Positions 8,596-16,507 of a stretch of DNA of 64,000 nucleotides are shown here, piece by piece. Both the position numbers and the translations under genes were made by a program. A model generated the notes under the pieces. It was not told the DNA's origin. It saw only the letters and a program-made list of their open reading frames with translations, and did no database searches. How positions within the stretch are numbered: position 1 is the first letter of the stretch; every line of letters begins with the position of its first letter. Origin of the DNA: JACKFB01 sp041389525. Its GTDB lineage: Bacteria > Myxococcota_A > UBA9042 > PHBI01 > JACKFB01. The stretch is from positions 1-64,000 of the forward strand of contig JAWKRR010000045.1 of NCBI GenBank assembly GCA_041389525.1, in the 5' to 3' direction.

Positions 8596-8750
8596 AGAGC
8601 GGACCAACAGACCTCCCGTCGCGCCTGCTTGGCCGCGCGGCGCATGGCGGCGTTGCACCTCGTCGCCGTGCTACAGCACGACTCCTCGCCGCGTCTTGCC
8701 ATGCACCACGGGGCCAAGCACTCGCTCGGTCCGCTCTGTTGATCCGCTCT
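8596..8750. repeat. Large nested palindromic element
   Basis: A 155-base element of nested inverted repeats. The outer 15-base arms 8596-8610 and 8736-8750 match at 14 positions. Inside, the arms 8626-8648 and 8698-8720 pair over about 23 bases (TGCTTGGCC ... GCATGGC with GCCATGC ... GGCCAAGCA). At the centre GTGCT-AC-AGCAC forms the tip. The two unpaired spacers between outer and inner arms are both 15 bases. It fills most of the gap between two minus-strand genes. It could be a mobile palindromic repeat or a folded RNA. Confidence 0.7.
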
Positions 8751-8771
8751 CTACTCATTCCCGCCCGCGGC

Positions 8772-10769
8772 CTAAACCTTCACACAAACCCGACGCCTCG
8801 CGAAAAAGAGCAGCGCCAGCAGCGCCCACGCCGCGCCGCCGGGGGCTTCGCCGCCTGCGCAGGCGCCGCCTTGGACACGCTCGGTGGACACGGTGTCGGG
8901 TGCGGGCTCGGCCGCGGCGTCGACCTCGGCCGCCACGTCACCGGCGGCGTCCGCCTCGGTCTCGGCGGTGTCCGGGACGGCCTCCACCGCGGGCTCGGGG
9001 CCGGGGTCCGCGACGGGCACCACGCCGCCGATGGGCATGTGATCCCGCGCGTGCTTCGCGACCGCCACCTCGCCCGCCTTGCGCGCTTGGAAGTAGCGGG
9101 CCATCCAGAAGGCCCCCATCAGGTCGCCGCCGGGGTTGAGCTTGTCGCCGCCGCCGCCGCCGTTGACCTCGAACGAGTTCGAGCGGGCGTTGAAGTCGGA
9201 GGTCGGCCGGATGCTGGGATGCAGCGCCTCGGTGGCCAGCCACTTGCCGTTGGGCGCCTGCCCCTCGAGCGTGAGCAGCGTCTTGCCGTCGATGGCGAGG
9301 CAGAGCTTCGCCGTGATCTCGAGCGCGTCGCAGTTGGTCCGCGCCGTCTCCCAGTAGGGGCCGAGCGTGAACCCGCCCAGGTGGTCGGCGAGCTCGGCGA
9401 CCAACGCGGGGTCGGTGCCGCGGTCGGTTGTCGCCAGGTAGAGCGCGTGCCACAGGGGCTGCTTGGCGAGCCGCGCCGTGTGGCTCTCGCCGGCCCGGTT
9501 CCACCAGCTGTCCTCGAGGTAGTCGCGCAGGTAGGCAGCGACGGTCTGGTCTTTCTCCAGCCAGATGGCCAGGAAGAGCACGACGCCGGTCATGTCCGGC
9601 ACGTCGAAGTTCGTCTTCAACCCTTGGTACATATAGTCGATCGCGCCCGGGTCGGAGCGGTTCGTGATCTTCTTGGGGAACTCGCGCTCGCCGAGCAGAT
9701 CTTCGTAGAGGAAGGCCTCCAGCCGCGGGTCGCCGGTGATGTGGTGCAGCCCCTTGATGATGCCCCAGGCCATGACCACGTTGAACATGTTGAAGGTGCC
9801 GCCATCGGGGGCGACGTAGACCTTCTCGAGCGACAGCGGGTTGAGGTCGTGGAAGAAGGTCGCCCGCTTGTCGGCGTCCATGATGATCAGGTCGTAGAGC
9901 GTGCCCGGCGACAGGCTCGCGGCGGTCTCGAGGCCGAGCAGGTCGCGCTTCTCCATCAGCATCTCGCCGACCAGGCGCGCGTCGGCCTGCATGCGGGCCA
10001 CGAGCGTCTGGTCGATGTCCGGATCGTCCTTCATCGCCTCGTAGAGCAGCACCATGCCCAGCACCTGCCCGGAGAGCTGGTCTTTGGAGCAGGAGTCGAT
10101 CCAGGTCCAGGTCCCCGGGGGCAGCACGCCGTCCGAGAGGTCGGCCCGCTCGCTGCCGTTGTCCTTGGGCGCCGGGAGTGGCTTTCCGTCCGATCCGAAC
10201 AGGGGAATCGGGGTCTCCGGCGGGTCGGGGATCGGCGGGTCCGACGGATCCTCGGGCACCACGCGCCGGATCCCGCGAGCGACCAGCCCGCCGCCGCCGG
10301 TGACGACGTAGAAGACGTGCCACGCCTCCGCCGCGCGGACGACCCGCGCCCGGGCGACCGCCAGCGCCTCAGCCGACGCGCCCTCCTGCTTGAGCGTCAT
10401 GTACTCGAAGGCCGTGCCCAGCAGCGCCACGCCCCCGAAGAACCCGAGATCCCCGTGCTCGCCGTAGGTCGAGACCAGCTCGAAGGGGTGCTTGCCGCTG
10501 TGGGTCTCGAAATCAAGCTCCGCCGACTGCGCCAGGTACGCGTCGATGCGAGCGCGCGCGTCGGCTCCGGCGCTGGTCGACAGCGGCGGGATATGCGCGT
10601 TCAGCGACAGGCCGAAGGGCACCGCGTTGATGCCGTAGAACTGGCGCTCGTGCCGCGCCATCGACTCCTCCAGCACGGGGTTCGCGCCCGCCGGAAACAT
10701 CGCCGCCGCGTGCGCCGTCCCGCCCGCCATCGCCAAAATCGCCGCCACCACAACCCATCGCGCTGTCAT
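8772..10769 (-). CDS. Secreted protein of unknown function with MYXO-CTERM-like tail
   Basis: A 665-residue exported protein. The ATG at 10769 has GGAGG 5 bases upstream and opens a signal peptide (MTARWVVVAAILAMAGGTAH). The mature part is rich in helices and aromatic residues (FFGGVALLGTAFEYMTL, GTWTWIDSCSKDQLSGQ, MFNVVMAWGIIKGLHHITG, ARYFQARKAG), reminiscent of alpha/alpha-barrel glycan-active proteins, but no catalytic motif is assignable. A Glu/Ala/Asp-rich linker precedes a C-terminal GGACAGGEAPGG, a hydrophobic helix and ARRR. That is a MYXO-CTERM-like sorting signal, implying cleavage and surface anchoring. It is downstream of the palindromic element's far side and probably monocistronic. 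Confidence 0.65.
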   Translation of the reverse strand: MTARWVVVAAILAMAGGTAHAAAMFPAGANPVLEESMARHERQFYGINAVPFGLSLNAHIPPLSTSAGADARARIDAYLAQSAELDFETHSGKHPFELVSTYGEHGDLGFFGGVALLGTAFEYMTLKQEGASAEALAVARARVVRAAEAWHVFYVVTGGGGLVARGIRRVVPEDPSDPPIPDPPETPIPLFGSDGKPLPAPKDNGSERADLSDGVLPPGTWTWIDSCSKDQLSGQVLGMVLLYEAMKDDPDIDQTLVARMQADARLVGEMLMEKRDLLGLETAASLSPGTLYDLIIMDADKRATFFHDLNPLSLEKVYVAPDGGTFNMFNVVMAWGIIKGLHHITGDPRLEAFLYEDLLGEREFPKKITNRSDPGAIDYMYQGLKTNFDVPDMTGVVLFLAIWLEKDQTVAAYLRDYLEDSWWNRAGESHTARLAKQPLWHALYLATTDRGTDPALVAELADHLGGFTLGPYWETARTNCDALEITAKLCLAIDGKTLLTLEGQAPNGKWLATEALHPSIRPTSDFNARSNSFEVNGGGGGDKLNPGGDLMGAFWMARYFQARKAGEVAVAKHARDHMPIGGVVPVADPGPEPAVEAVPDTAETEADAAGDVAAEVDAAAEPAPDTVSTERVQGGACAGGEAPGGAAWALLALLFFARRRVCVKV

Positions 10770-10823
10770 CCCGACCTCCCAATTCGACCGGCGGCAGCAA
10801 GGTATCAGAGGCGCCCGGTCGTG

Positions 10824-11058
10824 GGGCAATCGCATGTCGGTCGGTGGGTGATTTGCGGGTCCGGCGGCTGCGATTGCCCGCTGTCAGCCGTCAGCGTTCG
10901 GCGTTCAGCCGATCGACGCAGCCCGGGCGCATGGACCTGACCTCGAGCGCGCTTGCGCTGCCGCTGGGCTGATGGCTAAGGGCTGATGCCTGATGGCCAG
11001 CTTCGGGCAATCGCGGCGACGAGCCTGCTCCCGCGCACTGAATTCCACGCGATTGCCC
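10824..11058. repeat. Two units with identical 10-bp inverted ends around a TCAGC-rich core
   Basis: The 363-base gap 10770-11132 has no gene. It carries GGGCAATCGC at 10824 and its inverse GCGATTGCCC at 10870-10879, then again GGGCAATCGC at 11005 and the inverse at 11049-11058. This gives two units of 56 and 54 bases with the same terminal inverted repeats. The stretch between them (10880-11004) is full of TCAGC/GCTGA words. The arrangement resembles small non-autonomous repeat units or paired RNA hairpins. Confidence 0.55.
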
Positions 11059-11132
11059 ACCCCCGCCGTGACAGAGCTTTCGCCACGAGCCTCGCTGGTC
11101 CACAATCCGGCGCGACCGCCACGGAGGCCTGA

Positions 11133-11495
11133 ATGGACCCGCTCTACTACAAGATTCTCCACATCGCCGGCATCGTCTGGGCCTTCGCGGCCATCGGCGC
11201 CGTCGCGATTCACGCGAAAAACGGCGGCGACAAGGCGTCGAACACCTCGCGCGGCCTCGTCGGCGCCAGCCACGGCATCGCGCTGCTGCTGATCCTGGTC
11301 AGCGGCTTCGGCATGATCGCCAAGTACGGCTACGGCTTCCCCGGCTGGATCATCGCCAAGATCGGCCTGTGGCTGGTCATCGGTGGCTTGCTGGTGGTGC
11401 CCTACAAGGCGCCCCAGTCGGCGAAGGCCGTCTGGGTGCTCATCCCCATCCTCGGCGCGGTCGCGGCGTGGCTCGCGCTGGCGAAGCCGTTCTAG
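11133..11495 (+). CDS. Small integral membrane protein
   Basis: A 120-residue protein with four hydrophobic segments (about 4-26, 45-66, 73-92 and 98-117) and very short loops (MDPLYYKILHIAGIVWAFAA at the N-terminus). A good ribosome site, GGAGG, lies 5 bases before the ATG. The layout and the His near the first helix recall SirB2/DUF2269-type or cytochrome-b-like small membrane proteins, but I cannot assign a family. It is alone on the + strand and convergent with the toxin-antitoxin pair. Confidence 0.65.
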   Translation: MDPLYYKILHIAGIVWAFAAIGAVAIHAKNGGDKASNTSRGLVGASHGIALLLILVSGFGMIAKYGYGFPGWIIAKIGLWLVIGGLLVVPYKAPQSAKAVWVLIPILGAVAAWLALAKPF

Positions 11496-11532
11496 ATCGC
11501 CGCCAGCCGGCTCGTCGGTCACCACGCGGCTA

Positions 11533-11940
11533 CTACGGCGTCCAATCGTGGCACTCGAGGCCGTCCAGTCGTGCGAAGTGGCGGATGTTGAAGGTGGCGA
11601 CAGCGGCAGGCAGCGCCAGGGCGATGGAGCCGATGACGAGATCCATGTCGCCAATCAGCTGTCCGTTTCGCTGAAGCCGCGCCTTCTGCTCGCCGAAAAT
11701 TCGCGCGGCCTCCTCGGTCCAATCGCACCATTCGAGCGCATCACGGAGGCGCTGGTACTCGCGTGCGAGCAGGCGGCGCCGACGCGAGGCCGGCTCTAGT
11801 CTCTCAAGACCGAATCGGATCTCCGCGGCGACAGGAGCGCAGAGCACGAGCTGGTCTGGCGGGTGTTGGGCGAGCGCGCTCATCGCGCGAGGGTCCCGCG
11901 TCATCACCGCTGACACGGCGCTCGTGTCGAGGACGATCAT
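11533..11940 (-). CDS. vapC: VapC-type PIN-domain toxin ribonuclease
   Basis: A 135-residue PIN-domain protein. The acidic residues that hold the Mg or Mn ion are visible: D5 in MIVLDTSA, E40 in APVAAEIRFG and D100 in LIGDMDLVIGS (D98 also nearby). The ending TFNIRHFARLDGL is the usual PIN finish. VapC proteins cut tRNA or rRNA when free of antitoxin. Its ATG overlaps the stop of the antitoxin gene (ATGA, 11937-11940), so the pair is translationally coupled. Length is normal and no inactivating change is seen. The target RNA cannot be read from sequence. Confidence 0.88.
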   Translation of the reverse strand: MIVLDTSAVSAVMTRDPRAMSALAQHPPDQLVLCAPVAAEIRFGLERLEPASRRRRLLAREYQRLRDALEWCDWTEEAARIFGEQKARLQRNGQLIGDMDLVIGSIALALPAAVATFNIRHFARLDGLECHDWTP

Positions 11941-12203
11941 TGAAACGGTGCCTCGTCCCGATCACGCCTCGAGGCCGCGATGGCGTCGTAGAACGAGCTC
12001 CCGACGGCGCGAAGCTCGGCAAGGTCTTCGGAGTTCAGGTCGCTGTCGCCGAAAAAGCCATCCGGCCACTCGCGGCGCTCTCGCTCAAGCAGCGCGAGGC
12101 AGGCGTCGATGACCAGCTTGTTTCGGCTGGTCTGCCGCTCCGAAGCCACGGCATCGAGACGGGCCAGCAGGCCTCTGGGAAAGTGGATGCTTGTGCTCGC
12201 CAT
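11937..12203 (-). CDS. vapB: Ribbon-helix-helix antitoxin of the VapC toxin
   Basis: An 88-residue protein that begins with a ribbon-helix-helix DNA-binding unit (TSIHFPRGLLARLDAVASER, then TSRNKLVIDACLALLER). It ends in an acidic, flexible C-terminal half of the type that wraps a toxin. It precedes the PIN toxin with a 4-base overlap, the standard order. It should neutralise VapC and repress its own promoter; a 12-bp palindrome lies 50 bases upstream. The gene symbol follows the partner, because RHH antitoxins of PIN toxins carry several names. Confidence 0.8.
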   Translation of the reverse strand: MASTSIHFPRGLLARLDAVASERQTSRNKLVIDACLALLERERREWPDGFFGDSDLNSEDLAELRAVGSSFYDAIAASRRDRDEAPFQ

Positions 12204-12252
12204 GGGAGTCCCCCGGGGTGCGCGATACCAAACATGTTATAACCTATCCGGG

Positions 12253-12264
12253 CCTGTGAACAGG
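12253..12264. promoter_or_regulatory. Palindromic operator candidate upstream of vapBC
   Basis: CCTGT-GA-ACAGG is a perfect dyad 50 bases before the antitoxin ATG. On the minus strand it falls between TTGTCC and TAGGTT (17-base spacing), a weak -35/-10 pair. A second palindrome, AACATGTT, follows. The position suits autorepression by the VapB-VapC complex. The promoter call is weak. Confidence 0.4.
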
Positions 12265-12442
12265 GACAAGGCGCCGACCGCTGCCGCGATCTTCTGACCG
12301 GCTGCGCTCTGCGAAATGGGCTGGGCCGCCACCCCTGGGCGAGCCGCGCATCGACGAACTCGGCGCGAGCCGGTTCCCGCTGGGCGGAGCGGAGGCCCCA
12401 GAGTAAGCTGGATCGGCTCCTTACGACTGCCGAGGACAGCCC

Positions 12443-12925
12443 ATGACTGACGTCGCCACCGCCGATCTCTACGACGCGTTCGAGGACGAGGTGCGCGTCG
12501 CGGCGCCGATCTTCCGGGACTTCGGCGGGCGCACGGCCTTTTACGGCGCGATCGCTACGGTCAAGGTCCACGAGGACAACGTGCTGGTGCGCCGCGCCCT
12601 CGAGGCGCCAGGGTTGGGCCGCGTGCTCGTCGTCGACGGCGGCGGGTCCCTGCGCTCGGCCCTGGTCGGCGACCGGGTGGCCGCGCTGGCCCGCGACAGC
12701 GGCTGGGCGGGCCTCATCGTGTGGGGCTGCATCCGCGACAGCCGCGCCATCGCCGAGATCCCCGTGGGGCTCAAGGCCCTGGCGACCAACCCGCGCCGCA
12801 GCCCGAAGCACGGCGCCGGGCAGGCCAACGTGCCCGTCACCTTCGCCGGCGTGACCTTTCACCCCGGCGAGTTCGTGTACGCCGACGAGGACGGGCTGCT
12901 CGTGGCGGCGCGGGCGCTGGTCTAG
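12443..12925 (+). CDS. rraA: RraA-family protein
   Basis: A 160-residue protein of the RraA fold: ATADLYDAFEDEVRVAAPIFRDFGGR at the start, GRVLVVDGGGSLRSALVGD in the middle, WGCIRDSRAIAEIPVGLKAL, then GVTFHPGEFVYADEDG near the end. Length matches E. coli RraA, which binds RNase E and slows RNA decay. Related proteins are 4-hydroxy-4-methyl-2-oxoglutarate aldolases that use the same GD and RD residues (both present here). RNase E regulation and aldolase activity cannot be told apart by eye. A GAGGA site precedes the ATG. The gene is monocistronic and is followed by a strong bidirectional hairpin. Confidence 0.85.
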   Translation: MTDVATADLYDAFEDEVRVAAPIFRDFGGRTAFYGAIATVKVHEDNVLVRRALEAPGLGRVLVVDGGGSLRSALVGDRVAALARDSGWAGLIVWGCIRDSRAIAEIPVGLKALATNPRRSPKHGAGQANVPVTFAGVTFHPGEFVYADEDGLLVAARALV

Positions 12926-12944
12926 CGCGGCGGCGCGGGCGAGC

Positions 12945-12978
12945 GGCGAATCGCGGCGCCGTGGCCCCGCGATTCGCC
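12945..12978. terminator. Bidirectional terminator hairpin between convergent genes
   Basis: Perfect 12-bp arms (GGCGAATCGCGG at 12945-12956 and its inverse at 12967-12978) with a 10-base loop sit in the 62-base gap between the convergent rraA and FKBP genes. There is no clear T tract on either side, as is common in GC-rich genomes. Confidence 0.6.
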
Positions 12979-12987
12979 AGCTAGATC

Positions 12988-13971
12988 CTAGCGAATCTCG
13001 AGCAGCTCGACGTCGAACACCAGGGTTCCGGCCGGCGCGCCGGGACGCGAAGGCGTCTCGCCGTAGGCCAGCTCGCCCGGGATCCAGAAGCGGGTCTTCT
13101 CGCCGACGACCATGAGCTGCACGCCCTCGGTCCAGCCCTTGATGACCCGATTCAGCGGGAACTCGGCCGGGCTGCCGCGCTTGACCGAGCTGTCGAACAT
13201 CTTCCCGTCGGTGGTCCAGCCGCTGTAGTGAACCTTGACCGTCTGGGTCTCCGTCGGGTGCACCTCGCCCGTGCCCTTCTGGAGGACCTTGTAGGACAAG
13301 CCCGAGGCGGTCTTCGTCGCGTCAGCCGGGGCCGCGGCCACATCGCTGGGGACCTCGACCGTGATGACGGGCTTGATGCTGATGAGCTCGACGTCGAAGA
13401 CCAGCGTGCCGGCGGGCGCGCCCGGACGACGCGGGGTCTCGCCGTAGGCCAGGTCGCCCGGGATCCAGAAGCGGCGCTTCTCGCCGGGCACCATGAGCTG
13501 CACGCCCTCGGTCCAGCCCTTGATGACGCCATTGAGCGGGAACTCGGCCGGCTCGCCGCGCTTCACCGAGCTGTCGAACATGCGCCCGTCCGTGGTCCAG
13601 CCCGTGTAGTGGACGGTCACGGTGTCCTCGGCGGTCGGGTGCTTGTCGCCGGTGCCGGGCGACAACACCTTCGACGCGAGGCCGGAGGCGGTCTTCTCGG
13701 CGTCGGCGGGCGCCGCGGCCACGTCGGCGGGGGCGGGGATGTCGCCGGGCTTGGGCTCGACTGCGGCGGGCTTGGCGGGTTCGGCAGGCTTCACGGCCTC
13801 GGCTCCTTCGGCGGGCTTCGCAGCCTCGGCCGTCTTGGCGGGTTCGGCGGCGGGCTTCGCGGCCTCGGCGGCTTTGGCGGGCTCGGCCGGCGCGGCGGGC
13901 GCCGGGGTCTTCTCACAGGCGGCGCTGAACGCGACCGCGACCAGAACGACGGGGAGGATGATGTACTTCAT
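12988..13971 (-). CDS. Lipoprotein peptidyl-prolyl isomerase with two FKBP domains
   Basis: A 327-residue exported FKBP-type prolyl isomerase. A lipobox FSAAC follows the N-terminal hydrophobic segment; the mature N-terminus is a Pro/Ala/Lys/Glu-rich tether of about 75 residues. Two FKBP domains follow, at about 95-205 and 212-327. Each carries VHYTGWTTDG or VHYSGWTTDG, MFDSSVKRG, VIKGWTEGVQLM, a FWIPG turn, LAYGETP and GTLVFDVELL/I. The active-site aromatic and Asp residues are present in both. The two domains are nearly identical over long stretches, so a within-gene duplication is recent or maintained. It should speed folding of periplasmic or outer-membrane proteins. Confidence 0.9.
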   Translation of the reverse strand: MKYIILPVVLVAVAFSAACEKTPAPAAPAEPAKAAEAAKPAAEPAKTAEAAKPAEGAEAVKPAEPAKPAAVEPKPGDIPAPADVAAAPADAEKTASGLASKVLSPGTGDKHPTAEDTVTVHYTGWTTDGRMFDSSVKRGEPAEFPLNGVIKGWTEGVQLMVPGEKRRFWIPGDLAYGETPRRPGAPAGTLVFDVELISIKPVITVEVPSDVAAAPADATKTASGLSYKVLQKGTGEVHPTETQTVKVHYSGWTTDGKMFDSSVKRGSPAEFPLNRVIKGWTEGVQLMVVGEKTRFWIPGELAYGETPSRPGAPAGTLVFDVELLEIR

Positions 13972-14035
13972 GACGTCGGTCCTTGGGCCATTCAGTGGCG
14001 GGGGGGGCCGCGGAGTTGCGCCGCGGGCTGGCGAG

Positions 14036-14203
14036 CTAGTCGTGCTTGGGCTTGGGCTCGCGCGGGGTGACCTGCGACAGGCTGCGGCGCGAGCTGATCT
14101 CCCACATGCGCCCTTCGGTCATCTGGGGCGTGGGGAGCGAGACGCTGCGGCGGTTGTTGCCGGCGCCGAGGAGGCTTTCGATCATCTGCATGATGCGCTT
14201 CAT
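14036..14203 (-). CDS. Small protein of unknown function, 55 residues
   Basis: A short gene with strong coding signs. AAGGAG lies 7-8 bases before the ATG at 14203, and nearly every third codon position is G or C. It begins MKRIMQMIESLLGAGNN with an amphipathic helix, continues SVSLPTPQMTEGRMWEISSRR, and ends in a basic Pro/Lys tail. No signal peptide or known family is seen. It lies 64 bases upstream of the FKBP gene in the same direction, so the two may share a transcript. Function not assignable. Confidence 0.6.
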   Translation of the reverse strand: MKRIMQMIESLLGAGNNRRSVSLPTPQMTEGRMWEISSRRSLSQVTPREPKPKHD

Positions 14204-14307
14204 AGCTGCGCTCCTTTTCCGATTGACTGCATGCGCGAGGTGGGCGCGGCATTTTGCATAAGCAGCCCCTGATGACAAGGACAAACGTCACCCAAACCGG
14301 GCGCTCT

Positions 14308-15744
14308 TCAGGCCGGAACTCGCCCGAATAGTGAGCCCACAGCACGCATTTCGGCGATCTTGGCCTCGAGCGGCGCCCAGTCGTCCGACGCCGCGATGGG
14401 GTCCCACAGGGCCTCGACCTCGTCGATCAGCAAGCCCACTGGCCGCTCGCGCCGCATCAGCGGGTCGTCCAGGCGCTCGGGGTTCGTCGGCTCGAAGACG
14501 TCGAGCCAGCGGCGCAGGCGCTCGAACGCGTCGCCCGTGTGCTTGGCGCGCTCGGGGCTGCGCTGAGCCCGCTCAGCGCTCACCGCCCCGCCGTACCAGT
14601 CGTGAAAGGTCTGATCGTAGCTGGCTTCTTGCTCGTGCATGTAGGTGAAGAGCGCCCGCACCAGGAGCCCGTCCTCGTCGACGCCTCGCGACGCGACGCC
14701 GAGCCGCTCGAGGATCCGCCGGTGAAAGGCCGCCTCGAAGGCCGGCGCGTAGCCGTTGAGGGCGGCGGCCAGCTCAGGCCCGGGCGCCAGCTCGCTCAGG
14801 GCCTCGGCCAAGCGCTCGAGGTTCCAGATCACCGTGTCGGGCTGGCGTCCGAAGGCGTAGAGCCGCGAGTGGTCGAAGTAGGCCGCGGTGAAGCTGGGGT
14901 CGAAGGTCGGCAGAAAGCGCCACGGGCCGTAGTCGAAGCTCTCGCCCGCGATGTTCATGTTGTCGGTGTTCAGCACGCCGTGGACGAAGCCCGCGGCCAT
15001 CCAGCTCGCGGCGAGGTCGGCCGAGCGCAGCGCCACGTGGGCGAGCAGCAGCGCGGCCTCGGACCGGCCGTCGCCCGCGGCGTCCAGGGGCACCTCGGGG
15101 TAGTAGCGCTCGAGGCAGTAGCGGACCAGCCGCTTGGCGCTCTCGGCGTCGCGCTGCCAGGCCAGCCGCTCGAAGCTGCCGAAGCGCACGTGCGAGTGGC
15201 CCAGCCGCACCAGCACGGCCGAGCGGGTTGGCGAGGGCTCGTCGCCGCGGAAGAGCTGCTCACCGGTCTCGAACACGCTGAAGGTCTTCGACGTGTAAAC
15301 CCCCCGCGCTTCGAGCAGCTCGGTCGCCATGATCTCGCGGACCGCGCCCTTGAGCGTCAGCCGCCCGTCGCCGCCGCGCGACCAGGGCGTCTGCCCGCTG
15401 CCCTTCGTCCCGAGGTCCAGGAGGCGCCCGTCGACCGGGTCGCGAAGCTGCGCGTAGAGGAACCCGCGCCCGTCGCCCAGGTTCGGGTTGTAGGAGCGGA
15501 ACTGGTAGCCGTGGTAGCGCAGGGCCAGCGGCTCGCGCAGCCCGCCCGGCAGCGGCTCGAAACAAGCGAAGTGCGCCTCCCACTCCGCGGGTGTCAGCTC
15601 GCCCAGGCCGACCCGCTCCGCCCAGCGCTGATTGCGAAAACGCAGGATCCGCTTGGGGAATCGCGCGGGGGCGACCCGGTCGTAGAGGGCGTCGCCGAGC
15701 GACTCATGGTCGCGGGCGGGCTGGTAGTTCGGTGATACGGGCAT
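14308..15744 (-). CDS. selO: Protein adenylyltransferase SelO (YdiU/UPF0061)
   Basis: A 478-residue pseudokinase-fold enzyme of the SelO family, which transfers AMP from ATP to Ser/Thr/Tyr of target proteins. Family motifs are visible: YHGYQFRSYNPNLGDGRG, LDLGTKGSGQTPWSRGGDGR, LKGAVREIMATELL, the metal-binding and catalytic GVLNTDNMNIAG, and FDYGPWRFL. The length is typical. The C-terminus ends GSLFGRVPA and lacks the redox Cys or Sec found near the end of some members, so redox gating through that residue is not expected. It stands alone, with a weak ribosome site before the ATG. Confidence 0.92.
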   Translation of the reverse strand: MPVSPNYQPARDHESLGDALYDRVAPARFPKRILRFRNQRWAERVGLGELTPAEWEAHFACFEPLPGGLREPLALRYHGYQFRSYNPNLGDGRGFLYAQLRDPVDGRLLDLGTKGSGQTPWSRGGDGRLTLKGAVREIMATELLEARGVYTSKTFSVFETGEQLFRGDEPSPTRSAVLVRLGHSHVRFGSFERLAWQRDAESAKRLVRYCLERYYPEVPLDAAGDGRSEAALLLAHVALRSADLAASWMAAGFVHGVLNTDNMNIAGESFDYGPWRFLPTFDPSFTAAYFDHSRLYAFGRQPDTVIWNLERLAEALSELAPGPELAAALNGYAPAFEAAFHRRILERLGVASRGVDEDGLLVRALFTYMHEQEASYDQTFHDWYGGAVSAERAQRSPERAKHTGDAFERLRRWLDVFEPTNPERLDDPLMRRERPVGLLIDEVEALWDPIAASDDWAPLEAKIAEMRAVGSLFGRVPA

Positions 15745-15798
15745 GGCGCGTCGACGCCGAGGCTACTCGAAATCGACGCGCCGCGCCGCGAAAGCGAA

Positions 15799-16344
15799 CT
15801 ACTTGCAGAAGACCAGCTTGTAGCTGTCCAGGCCCGCGCTGCAGTTGGCGTCGATGCCCTGGGCGACGAGGCCCTCGCATCCCATCTTGACGTTGGCGTC
15901 GGAGATCTTCGCGCAGCACTCGGCGAGGTCCGCGCAGGTCGCCGTGCCGGAGCTCACGTCCGGGAAGGTGGTGCCGGTGTCGCCCGACGAGTCCGGCGTG
16001 CTGGTGGTGTCGGGCGTGCTGCTGTTGGGGCAGAAGTCGCACGAGCTGGGCGTCTTGCCGGCCTTGAAGTCGTCACAGCTCAGCTTCTCAAAGTCAGAAG
16101 CGCACTGGTCTACCTGGGACGACGAGACATCGCAGTTCGTGTTGCCGCTGCCGCCGGTCGTGACCGAGCACTGGCTGTCGCAGTCGATGGCGATCGGGCT
16201 CGAGACGCAGCTCGTGGACTTCTCGCAGGTGGCCTTGCAGAAGCGCTTGGCGGAGGCCGCGGAGACTTCGTCGTCGCCGCAGCCAGCGAACGCGAGAGAT
16301 GCCACAGCGATGGAGAGCACAAAGATATTGCGGATCGTGGTCAT
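15799..16344 (-). CDS. Cys-rich lipoprotein of unknown function
   Basis: A 181-residue lipoprotein. The ATG at 16344 opens a short signal ending in the lipobox AFAGC; the next residues GDDE should keep it off inner-membrane retention only weakly. The mature part has about 14 Cys spread in pairs (CKATCEKSTSC, CDSQC, CDFC, CAECC-like) and a central Ser/Thr/Asp/Pro linker STPDTTSTPDSSGDTG. The pattern suggests two small disulfide-locked domains joined by a flexible spacer. No family recognised. It stands alone between selO and the glutamate-synthase-like gene. Confidence 0.7.
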   Translation of the reverse strand: MTTIRNIFVLSIAVASLAFAGCGDDEVSAASAKRFCKATCEKSTSCVSSPIAIDCDSQCSVTTGGSGNTNCDVSSSQVDQCASDFEKLSCDDFKAGKTPSSCDFCPNSSTPDTTSTPDSSGDTGTTFPDVSSGTATCADLAECCAKISDANVKMGCEGLVAQGIDANCSAGLDSYKLVFCK

Positions 16345-16507
16345 GAGAGGGGCTCCGGGATGTAGATGAGTGCGGGGAGCGTAGATCGGCGCCTCCCGGA
16401 CACGCAACTACAACAGACGAGCCGCGTAGCGCTGCATCGCAGCATCCTGCAGCGTGTTACTGCCACAACCTCTGCAGCGGCATTGCTTCTGGATTGCTGC
16501 GGCGCGC

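Noticed and set aside
10905..11654. 249-codon minus-strand frame over the membrane protein gene
   Set aside because: It covers a clear membrane protein and an intergenic repeat; its composition is shadow-like and no family is seen.
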